Assembly (NCBI GenBank): GCA_025345505.1
Contig: JANVCC010000174.1
Span: forward strand, 1,400,489 to 1,464,488
Source of the DNA: Todiramphus chloris collaris
Taxonomy: Eukaryota > Chordata > Aves > Coraciiformes > Alcedinidae
Length of the DNA: 64,000 nt
Direction of reading: 5' to 3'
The notes beneath the pieces were generated by a model, which had not been told where the DNA came from, searched no databases, and was given only the letters and a program-made list of their open reading frames with translations. Shown here one piece after another: positions 52,201 to 61,260 of the stretch (position 1 is its first letter; each line of letters starts with the position of its first letter). Made by a program: the position numbers and the translations under genes.

Positions 52201-54851
52201 CGCAGAAACAACTGTCCTGGAGCAGACTGGGACCGATTCAGAAACATTCAGTACAGGATTAGCATCCAACTGATGAAAAAACTACAGCATACAAGGCATC
52301 TGGGAAGAGCACTGAGCCACTGCTCACCCTCTCACCCATCGTCTCTAGAGAAATGCACATCTTTTTGCAGTTCTGATACCATGGAAAGCACGTAACAGGA
52401 AGAGACAAAGATGGATCCATTATTAACAACACTGGTACTACACCAATCCAGGACTAGAATAGGGCACAGATGACACCTAATTAAAATTAATATTTTGGTC
52501 AAGTAAATACCATGTATATTTAGCTGTTTATTCTTTTTATACATCCATTTAGAGGTTAAGCTTAAACAGAAGGTCTGCAAAGAATGGCTAGAGAGGGGAG
52601 GAACAATACCTAATGAGCCTATTTCACCATTTTCCTGATTTAGGGGTTTGCTATGATTCTATGATTCTAAAAAGCACTGGCTCACAGGCAAAAGCTTTCA
52701 GTTCAAATTATTTAAAAAGCAGCAATCAGATCACAAAGCCAGAGTACCAGTTTATGATTACAACCCCTACAAAAGCTTTACTTCAGTGGTATTTTTATTC
52801 ACCTTTGGTTTCTGAGCATTACAGAATGGTAATTTCAGATTTCTCTTTGGAGCTGTTACTGGGAACATTTTGGTGTTTAAATGTTAGTTAAGATTCTCAC
52901 CTAGTAAGAAGAAATTGGGAGCTGGTGCTTTGAGGAAAGCCAATATAGTAAAAGGGGGAAAAAAAAGGAAACAGTGATAAAGCTACAAGGGTTAACACTG
53001 ATGACAATGCTTTCCAGTTTGAATTGCTTACTTCTTTTCTGCCCTACTCATATTAGTGAAACACTATAAGGTAAGGGAAGATTAACTCTTCCAATATTAG
53101 TGAAACACTATGAAATAAGGTAAGATTAACTCTTCCAATATTAGGTTGTGATAAGAGCTAGCTGAATGAGCAATGGACAGCACGAAGAGGGAACTGGCAG
53201 TGTTTGTTCAGCAAGAGAGTAGATTTTGCCTTTCTGGCATTTTCTGTGAACTACAGGAGGCAAAATTCAGTCCCGGATTTCACAAGCATACCCAATGCAA
53301 CAGTCAAAAGTATTCCAGTTCTGAGCTCAACTCCATCACAAATGTTTTTCCTCCCAAACTGTGCCAAACCAGAGCACTTAAAAGCTCGGAAAGCAAGCAG
53401 GGTATTGTCTCTAGCAACAGCAAAGCTGTGCTGTAAAATAGTAAACACAGCCCTAAGTGGGCTGTTGTGTCGGTCAATACCTGACCTAGAGCTGTTCAGG
53501 AGCAGTATCAAAATCCTGTTCTTAATACTTGGCAGGTGAGTGAAGTGATTTTCAAACTGCCAGGCGCTCACGTGAGCTGAACAGCTTCTTTTGATGGATT
53601 TTTAATGGTGTGCTTTGGTTTTTATTGTTTGGAGCTTAGATACTTTTTTGCGAGGTTTGTTTTAAAATGCAAATATATATGTAAATGTTGAGTCTACACG
53701 GATTATGTTGGGACTTTAAAAATTCTTTGAGAGTGCATTTTGTACACAAAATCACACAATCACACCCACAGAGTCTACAGAGAATTTCTGCTGTTACCCC
53801 TCAGATTATGTAAGATTGAAGAGAGAAAGTTTATTCAAATTAAGGACCCATTAACTATTAACTGTTTATTATTATTTGTAACCTGACACCGCTTTTAAAG
53901 CTCATTCATACTGGGGGTCCATCGTGCCAGATCTTAAACTCACACACAGGAAGTCACAGACTAGGTCCTGAAGACCTTGCATTCTATCTCACTGTTCAAA
54001 CACACTCTTGCAAGGCATTACCTTGCACATTTCAAGCAGCATCTGGGTTATGCTCTTAGTCACATGGTTTAGTTTTAGGCAGTCCTGCGAGGAGCAGGCA
54101 GTTGGACTCCATGATCCCTATAGGTCTGTTCCAACTCAAAATACTCTATGATTCTATGAACTGATCAGGTGCCAGATTAGTTAAGAAAATAAGTCCTCTA
54201 AAATACAAAACTTTGTGATGATGTCCAACAGTTTATCAGAGTCCACTGCTGCAGTAGCTAAAGACAGAATAGAGTTGCACTTCTACAGCACCTTCTAGCC
54301 AAGAATCCATCAGCTCTATCATGTATTAATGATCTAAATATTAGAAAACCCTCTTGATGAAGGGAAGCATGACCTTGTTTTAGAAGGGAAGACTGAGTCC
54401 TATATTGACTAAATGCTTTCTTCAAGTCCTTATAGTGGGTCAGAATCTAATTTGTATTGACTATACACCTTCAGGTCAAGAGGTGTCATAGGCTGGAATG
54501 TATGATGTTTGTAGAAGATGTTCATTTGTATCTCATTTTCTTTGTGATCTTGTCACAGGCATCGACAGCTATGGAGTGCATTCAAAATAATATTTGGTGT
54601 CCGATTCTGACAAAAAGTATGGCATCAGCTGAATTAAAATTGAGGATCTGGCAGAGAAATCTGTGAAATTGCTGCAGAAATCACTGCAGAAGGGAACAGG
54701 ACTGGATGTTTTTCAACGTGTGACTTACTATGGACCACAGGGTGAGAGGGCTGAGCTGGCACCAGCTGTGCAGGAGGACCTGGGGACTGTGGCTCATCCG
54801 TGCTCGTGCCCGACTGCTGGAAAGCCAGGTCGATTTCTTCATCTGTCAGGC
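39821..54851 (-). CDS. PEX14: PEX14, peroxisomal membrane docking protein (six 3' coding exons)
   Basis: In order of transcription the exons are 54729-54851, 47753-47838, 47112-47214, 45744-45841, 42464-42555 and 39821-40286. They total 968 bases, all junctions are GT-AG and in phase, and together they give 322 residues after the first split Gly codon. PEX14 sits in the peroxisomal membrane. With PEX13 it docks the PEX5-cargo receptor, and it forms part of the import pore. Seen in order are the end of the N-terminal PEX5/PEX19-binding domain ([14 protein letters not shown]), a Pro-rich spacer, the hydrophobic membrane segment, a coiled coil, and an acidic C-terminus. Human PEX14 has 377 residues. 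The first ~55-60, with the AAFLKKKG side of the N-terminal domain, are encoded beyond the window. Confidence 0.97.
40287..42463 (-). other. PEX14: PEX14 intron, nothing further recognised
   Basis: No additional exon, RNA gene or repeat family was recognised. Open frames are short and unsupported. Confidence 0.75.
42464..42555 (-). CDS. PEX14: PEX14 exon: [16 protein letters not shown] segment of coiled coil
   Basis: The minus-strand acceptor is TTCTAG|GCCACA and the donor AACCG|GTACGG. It is 92 bases, phase 0 in and phase 2 out. The product runs [20 protein letters not shown] and on to YSLKGLLLN, with a heptad-like pattern continuing the coiled coil. The donor (GTACGG) departs from the usual GTRAGT, but similarity on both sides makes the boundary firm. 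Confidence 0.96.
42556..45743 (-). other. PEX14: PEX14 intron, nothing further recognised
   Basis: AT-rich, unique-looking sequence with no exon or known repeat family identified. Confidence 0.75.
45744..45841 (-). CDS. PEX14: PEX14 exon: coiled coil ([20 protein letters not shown])
   Basis: The minus-strand acceptor is CTTGCAG|TGACTC and the donor TCTAAG|GTATCC. It is 98 bases, phase 1 in and phase 0 out. The Gln/Leu-rich residues show clear heptads and match the central coiled coil used for PEX14 oligomers and partner binding. The longer open frame on this strand, running past the donor to 45594, is intronic read-through. Confidence 0.97.
45842..47111 (-). other. PEX14: PEX14 intron with a conserved-looking block next to the exon
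   Basis: Most of it is ordinary. The last ~130 bases on the exon side (about 46,880-47,010) carry TAATTAATT and a palindromic octamer-like CATTTGCAAATG at 46958-46969. This is typical of vertebrate conserved noncoding DNA. Confidence 0.6.
47112..47214 (-). CDS. PEX14: PEX14 exon: [20 protein letters not shown] segment after the membrane span
   Basis: The minus-strand acceptor is CATGCAG|AAATAC and the donor AGACAG|GTAAAG. It is 103 bases, phase 0 in and phase 1 out. It completes LYKKYLLPLI after the hydrophobic segment and leads into [14 protein letters not shown], the start of the coiled coil. Confidence 0.97.
47215..47752 (-). other. PEX14: PEX14 intron, nothing further recognised
   Basis: A short intron with no additional features seen. 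Confidence 0.8.
47753..47838 (-). CDS. PEX14: PEX14 exon: membrane segment ([18 protein letters not shown])
   Basis: The minus-strand acceptor is CCTTTAG|GTCCAC and the donor TACAAG|GTAGTG. It is 86 bases, phase 1 in and phase 0 out. [20 protein letters not shown] continues with FGFHQLYK. Positively charged residues flank a hydrophobic stretch containing GxxxG-like small residues, as expected for the PEX14 membrane anchor. Confidence 0.97.
48678..48738. repeat. Related ~60-bp repeat, copy 1
   Basis: It shares with 49648-49709 the ordered blocks T-x-TTGCCCCC/CTGCCCCC, GGTTTTC, a short AT-rich palindrome-like core and TGATCTTTCCTRAAGTTCAG. Identity is roughly four fifths by eye, same orientation. 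The family is not recognised. Confidence 0.65.
49648..49709. repeat. Related ~60-bp repeat, copy 2
   Basis: This is the partner of 48678-48738, about 970 bases away. Similarity stops sharply at both ends, which suggests the core of an old interspersed repeat more than a recent local duplication. Confidence 0.65.
53051..53144. repeat. 44-bp tandem duplication
   Basis: Units at 53051-53094 and 53095-53138 both begin TATTAGTGAAACACTAT and end GATTAACTCTTCCAA. A third unit starts (TATTAG) and stops. The small internal shift in the AAGG/TAAGG part shows limited divergence. Confidence 0.9.
54072..54159 (+). mobile_element. CR1 LINE 3'-end fragment
   Basis: It contains the CR1 3' UTR signature in order: a GTTGGACTCCATGATC block, TAGGTCTGTTCCAACTC, and the terminal octamer repeat ATTCTATG at the end. 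This is the common 5'-truncated avian form. Only about 90 bases are recognisable, and no reverse-transcriptase sequence is attached. Confidence 0.9.
54729..54851 (-). CDS. PEX14: PEX14 exon: end of N-terminal PEX5/PEX19-binding domain and Pro-rich spacer
   Basis: The minus-strand acceptor is CCCCCAG|GCCTGACAG and the donor CCATA|GTAAGT. It is 123 bases, phase 1 in and phase 1 out. Two bases finish a Gly codon, then [20 protein letters not shown] and a [15 protein letters not shown] spacer follow. LTDEEID belongs to the last helix of the conserved N-terminal domain. The Ser codon at the end is split with the 47753-47838 exon. Confidence 0.97.
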
Positions 54852-55179
54852 CTGGGGGAGCAGAGGAAATGAAATCAGTTTAGCACCTTTACCCACTTGA
54901 TGCACGCATAATTAAATTCTCAAGCCAGGCAGAACCCTTTCAAGCTGCAAAGAATTTTGGCACCGACTTGAGCAGTAATGCCTCCCCAATTTTGGATTCA
55001 CTGGAATGTCTCCCTCTCTCTTTCTCTGTTGCAATTTAACCTTAAGCGACAGAATATTAGCCTCAACGCTGCTTCCAAATGTGGCTCATTCAATTTCCTT
55101 AATTTATCCTTGAGTTTATTGCTGCTTTTGAAGTAGCTTTCTATTGCAATTCTCCATTCTTCCCCCGAAAAAAAGATAC

Positions 55180-55370
55180 CATCAACTGCAAATGTGGCTC
55201 ATTTTAATCTGTAATGGTGTAAAAAAAAAAAAGAGGGGAAAAAACTAACAATAATGCATGAAAACAGACAGGGAAACAAAAAACTAATTATTGGGTTAGA
55301 CGACTAATTAGTCTAGATCGTTTCCGAAGACGGGAATAATTTGCTTTATTTTATGACAAATGCAGAAATA
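55180..55370. promoter_or_regulatory. Candidate conserved noncoding element with homeodomain-type palindrome
   Basis: AT-rich, non-repetitive sequence with a perfect 12-bp palindrome GACTAATTAGTC at 55302-55313, a second TAATTA at 55285-55290 and ATGCAT-type motifs nearby. The style fits developmental enhancers. Conservation is inferred, not measured. Confidence 0.35.
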
Positions 55371-56599
55371 AAAAGAAAAAATCAGGACTGACTGTGATTA
55401 GTATGAATGGGACACAGAATGTAAGGAGGAAATAAAACTATAACAAAACAGATCAAAACAAGGCCAAGCCCAAACTTTCAGCTTAGCATTGCCCCGGCCT
55501 ATGGCTGCCTGATGAGACTGCCTGAGGGCAGCCTGGCTTTTATCTCGCCCAGCGCTGCAGTAACACTGCACACGTGGGACGTGTTGGTGCAGCCACCGCT
55601 GCCACCAGGAAATGCCAGGATGACCATCTGTAATTGGCCACAGCATATGGAAAGGATTTGGCCAACAAGGGGGAAAAGAAAAGCAGCTAAAGGATTCACA
55701 ACGACCAGCATCTGGGGAGAAGGAAGCACAGCTGGATTATTTTTTCCAATGGGAGAAAAAATCCTTTAGGAAAAGAATTTAGTACTCAGATGGCAAACAT
55801 GATGTGGGGCCTGGACAGCTGTGTGTTACTTGCTAAGTTACTCTGCACAGAAGCAGATCGAAAGGCTTCCCTGCGATGAAGAACACGTGGAGTGGCTCAG
55901 GACCTTTTACTCCATGGGCAGCATGCATGCAAAAACATTCAGAAAGGTTGGAAGTGAGAATGTAGATTTATGGAAAGAGATGTAGAAGAAACAGACCGCT
56001 TGATTCTCACACAGTTGTCGCAGGGACTGAGCACAGGGAGGAAAATGGTATGAATATGACAGCAGCAGAAGAAAAACGAGGGAACACTTTCTCTCCATCA
56101 CTTCCACTCGAGATCCATGAAGTATTGCTGGTAGATGAAATTCTTGAACTTAATCCTTTAAAACACTTAGCTTTTTAACATTACAGGGAGATACGGTATA
56201 AAAACCAGCCAGGCTTCTGGGCATATTCCCTAAATTTTGAGAAGTATTTTCAGGATCTTAAATTTCACTGCATACGGGGGGTCTAGACAGAATGACCTGT
56301 AGCACAAACAATATTGCCAGAAATAAATACACAAGTCTGCCTCAGAACTGCCAGTCAATATAATAAAGCACTAACACAGTGCTTCTGGTATTTAAAAGGC
56401 TTTATAACTATTAACAGATCTTTTCTCTACTCCTGTAAGTACACGAGATACTCTGAGTTCCTGTGAGAAACTATTCCATTTACTCTGCAGCGCAGCTACT
56501 GATGCACAGTTTGGTGATTTCTCTAACATACACATTGTCAGTGTCAGAAACAGTACCAGAAATCTGATAAGAGTTCCTGATCTCTGGTCCTGCAATCTG

Positions 56600-56656
56600 A
56601 CAAAAATCACCCTTTTTACCTGTACCCAACAAAATCACCCCTTTACTTGTACCCGA
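56600..56656. repeat. 29/28-bp tandem duplication
   Basis: Two head-to-tail copies of ACAAAA(A)TCACCC...TACYTGTACCC at 56600-56628 and 56629-56656, differing by a few bases and one indel. Confidence 0.85.
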
Positions 56657-58933
56657 TGCACGCCTCGGTAAGGAACCAAACCCGTACGTAGCAGTGTGGA
56701 ACACGACTTCCAGGGAGAGTAATAAAAAGCACATGAACACAACTCAGCCTCCTGTTGTAGTCACAAAAGCAGTATTTATGGTGTCTAATCGATGTTAAAA
56801 TGCAAAGTCCTGATCAGAAACTTTTAACCAGCTCCTAATTATCCAGTGTAGGAGAAAGTGTAAACAGATGCCAACGCTGCAGATCACTAGCAACGATGGA
56901 ATTTCCTTAGCGTGGAGACAACTTCAGCTGCTGGCTGCAAATGTGGCTCCCACAGAATAGGGCATTTTGCTCTATTTCCATGCCAAGATAGTCTATCTGA
57001 TAATATTTAACACTTAGAAACATACGGAAGTTATGGAGGATCCTTACTTCATTCGACAAAGAGAGCAGGAAGCAATGCTTATTGTTTCTTAACCATACTG
57101 CCCCTTCTGGCCTCATCCTGTTTGGGGGGGGCGGGAAAAACCCAAGAAAAATCTCCTGCAGATAAAATGTACTTGTAGGATTATTCTGATCTTGCCAACT
57201 AGGAACACTCAAGTATCACTGTTTCCAATAAAACCCTGCTGTGCTGTGCAGAAAAGCTGATGTGAATGATAGAACGATGGGAAACCTTTCACATTTGAGT
57301 TTCTGGTTCGAATCCTGTGCAAAGTAGAGCAAATGAAAATTGTTATTACTTCCCTGCACTATTCTGCTGCCTTGTGAAGTGGTCTTGTTCATGGTACTAG
57401 AGGCATTATACAAAAGAACATCACAGCTACATCCCTTCCTAGTTATCAGAGGCGAAGACTGGGAGTGCTGTCACCTTGGAACACCTTTTTATTCAGCTGA
57501 ACAAGATGTTTTTAAGGCCCTGTCATCTTGGCCTTCAAGCATCAAGGGAATAATCTCCCGGGGCTGATTCCTTAAGCATATATATGGAGTAAGTCTGCAC
57601 TACAACTAGTCATCTGTGGATTCAGAAATATACCTGTCGTCATGGCTGTCACTCCTCACACACACCAACAAAAATCTACAAGATAGTCTAAGATTGGCCG
57701 TAGGCAATTATAACTAACTCATCAAAATTCCCTTTGGACTCAAGTTTTTTCAGATTCACCACCTACACACATGCATGCACACAGTATGAGCTTTCCATGC
57801 CCCAAATTATTCAACCTGAATAAATTAATTACAAGAAAAGTGGGAATTTATAAACCAGATCAAAGTGTCATCTATTCCAATATCTTAGCTTGCTTTATTT
57901 TATCACAGTCCTTCTATCACTGGATTAGATAGAAAAATATACATGGTCTATTTGTTGTTCTACTCTAGCAGCAAGTTGATAACACAAAAATAACACCACT
58001 TCCCTTGGATGTAAAAGCAGTGCCATGAAAACTGGAGCTCTCTGTCTAACATAACTCTCAAATGGCTATGTCTAGAAAATCCCCTCAGTTTAACAGAAGA
58101 ATTGCTCTAAATCCACTTTCTCAACACTTTGGAAAACAAACATTTTAGTTGTTCTGGTGTTGCAGCAAGATCAAGACCACGCAGAATGCAAAAGGTTAAA
58201 AGGAACAATAAAGGAAACTGCCAATTGTAAGTGAATTATATTTGGCTTTGAAAGCTGAGCCACGGCTATATTATAAAAGGCATCTCTTTGCGTTGTTTAC
58301 CATCACCCTGACTAATGCAGACCTTTTTTTTTTGTTTTAAATAATCTCATGCAAATTAGACACACACTTCCTTCCAGTTGATTGCTATCTGCAAGGAATA
58401 ATCTAACCGCAGAGGGTACTGAGCAAGGACTGAGCTGAGGAGAAGGATGCAAGGAAACTGTCTTCGTAGCCCTACAGAATGCAAACCTATTCCCTTCCCC
58501 CAGCCATCCATTTCATTCCTTCACAGTACCACAGTTAGTGCAGAGAATTAGTCATAATTTTCTCAAAGCCTTAAAATTTCCTTTTCGGGCTTCACAGTTT
58601 TGATTTGACTAGTCCAGCACCCATGACTGTTTTGACCTCAAAGGTTCCTGCTGAGCCTCTTTTGTGATTCTCTCTGCTGGCACTCAATTTTCAGGGATCA
58701 CTCAGCCTCTGTAAATTGTAGTCGAACACGGAATCAGAGCCAGTCAGAGAAGTAAATGGGTTGTCACGAGCATCCCTCGGTGCCCACACCTTGGGTACTG
58801 TATAAAAGCTCCTTTGCCCAAGAACTTTTAAGACTTAACTCTGTGTTCGTGCTCTTTTATAATATCTACTACTGTTTAATATAAATACCTCATGTCCATC
58901 AAAATACTGTTCCTCTTACAACCACTCTGAGGT

Positions 58934-58969
58934 GGAGGAGTACCTGGAGGAGTACCTGGAGGAGCACTG
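58934..58969. repeat. 12-bp tandem unit, about three copies
   Basis: GGAGGAGTACCT occurs at 58934-58945 and 58946-58957, with a changed third copy at 58958-58969. Confidence 0.8.
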
Positions 58970-60789
58970 TTACCCAGATTTTGCAGATGAGGAAGAAGTG
59001 AGACACAGAGATATGAGAAGTGTTTCAAGGTCAGAACAGAATCTCTGACAGAAAATAAAACTTAGGAGATGCGAGTCCTAATCTGTTGTTCTGCCATGAA
59101 CCCATTCTTCTCTATTTTCTGGATGAAACACGGTAGCAATAATTGCAATGCAAAACACTTGCATGAGCTTAACTAGATAAGCCACTAAGTTTTTTCTTCT
59201 ATTTCTCTGACACAGGCTCTGCCATTTCAGTGACAGACCTTTTTCCTATCCCATCCACTAAACACACCTTTTCTTTCACTATTTCACTATATTTCACTCC
59301 TTGCATTGCCAGTTACTCATGCAAGATTTTCACAACCTGAAAGCAATGTTAATTTTAGGGAGAAAATTACTGATTAGGAAGAAATTAAGAATTCTGCCAC
59401 AATAGGGAAAGAATCAAGTTCCTTTTGTGGTTTCCAAAGCCAGGTTTATTACCACTCTGACAGACCACCCGGAGCACTCATCACAGCAGGGACAAAAGGT
59501 AGGGAAGGGCTGCAGGGTGCAGGGTGCTGTGTGGTGTTGTTTTTCTCACAGTGCACACACTTCCTATTAAGAAGAAACCAAAACAGAACTGGACAACCTC
59601 TTTAGCTATAACCAACTATATGACTACTCGAAGTTACTGCACGGTATCATATGACTAAAAGGAAGATCTACTGGTAGACACCCTGAAATGACATTACAGT
59701 CCTGTTCCTGGAAGCCACTGAGTCAACTCTGCTCAGAAAGAACACTGCCACATTTTAAAAGAATCATCATAAAAACCTTCTGGGATCTGATCCAGACTAA
59801 TGATTCCACCTGTTCAGTCACTTACACGCAGCTCCGGGTGATTCTTTCATCAAATGTTTGTCCTGTATCCTACTCGCTGCTTAGCCGAACACTTCTTGAA
59901 AAGGTCAGAAAGGCAAAGTCTCCTGACCCGTTTTCTTTCACACATCTTGGCTCACGGGGTGTTCATGAGGCTGAGCCCAGCCCAACAGTTTAACAAAACC
60001 GAAGGTCTCAGAAACATCTCTTATTTTTTTACCCTTCATTTACATTAAGACACTGCGTTTGAAATGTAAACATCCTGCTGCTGCACTAGGCTCAACCTTT
60101 GTGTAAAGGAACCCAAACATCAAAGCGCAAATGCCTGGTCTCAACTGTCAGGCCAAAAAATGCAGAAATAAAAGTAATTTGAAAAGTTACTGAAACCACT
60201 TCGAATTCTTACAGCTTTATTCCTCTGTGAGACTGTTAATTATGCAATTGCAATCTGTAAGAATCATTATATACTTTAACCCATCAGGGTGACTACGCAG
60301 CAATCAGAACTGATAAAGGTGCTCGAGTTGCAGGGCACTAAAATAAGGAAGGAAAACCTGACTGACAGCACAATGTGAAGAATTAGAGCGAGCCCACTAG
60401 GAAGGAAAAGGTTAAAATAAAAAGTATTTTGGCATAACAAATACAAATAAATAAATAAAGCTGGCAGCAGTTTCTCTTCCTGGCTAAGCTTTTTGGAGTC
60501 TATAATAAAATGAAGTGTAATGGAGGAGAGGAGGGCAATGTCAGAGGGTGAAGCTTTGGGAGAGAGGTTGTTAAGTATCCCTCTCCTCAGCTGTGTTTAC
60601 TCCATTTACAGGACCCGAGGTGATTGATAGACAGACAAAAGAAAAGCAAGCAGATAGTGACCCCCCCTCTGGGAGCATCAGGAAAGGGGATAACTCCTGA
60701 CATCCTCTAGAGCCCCCAACTCGCCGTAGCCACGTGTAATTAAAAAGACGGAGCAAGATATGCAAACCAGAGAAAAAGTAAAAGGGGAA

Positions 60790-61260
60790 TTTTTTTTTTT
60801 ATTTATTATTAACATTTTGTTGGAACAGTAGAGTGCAATAAGGACTCTCAGAGCCGTTAAAAGTCGTCGGGTGACCTGCAGACCCCTATTTCCCAGAGCC
60901 TTGTATAAAATTGAATTTTTTAAACATAAATTACACGTAATGACGACACTGTAAAAACTAACAGTAATGGAAAGCTGTGCTGTATTTCATTAGCCTGTAT
61001 TATTCCGTGCCACCTGATCCAGCCGGGCCTTGTTTATGAGTTAGTGTGTTAGCAGATGCCGATGGAAGCATTTGCTTCGACCTTGCTCTTCTCATTGGGG
61101 CATGAAATTACGACGGCAGCACCTTGATATTACAGCCATAAATACAGTAAACTGCAAATTTAAGCCAACGGCTCCTATTGTCTCTGAACATAAAGCTGAT
61201 CGGTATTTATTTAAAAGGAGAACGAAAAAAAATATTATATATCACCTTGTTTATGGGTCC
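60790..61260. promoter_or_regulatory. Candidate conserved noncoding block
   Basis: About 470 bases with no repeats, scattered ATTA/TAAT cores and isolated unmethylated-looking CpGs (for example CGTCGGGTGACC near 60,866 and ACGACGGC near 61,110). This mix is usual for ancient vertebrate enhancers. It is also the longest such stretch in the window. Function and conservation are inference. Confidence 0.35.

Larger units (their letters stand above)
47839..54728 (-). other. PEX14: PEX14 intron (6.9 kb) with small repeats
   Basis: It contains a pair of related ~60-bp repeats (48678-48738 and 49648-49709), a 44-bp tandem duplication (53051-53144), a CR1 3'-end fragment (54072-54159) and an isolated CR1-like terminal motif (about 52,652-52,669). 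No exon was recognised. Confidence 0.7.
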
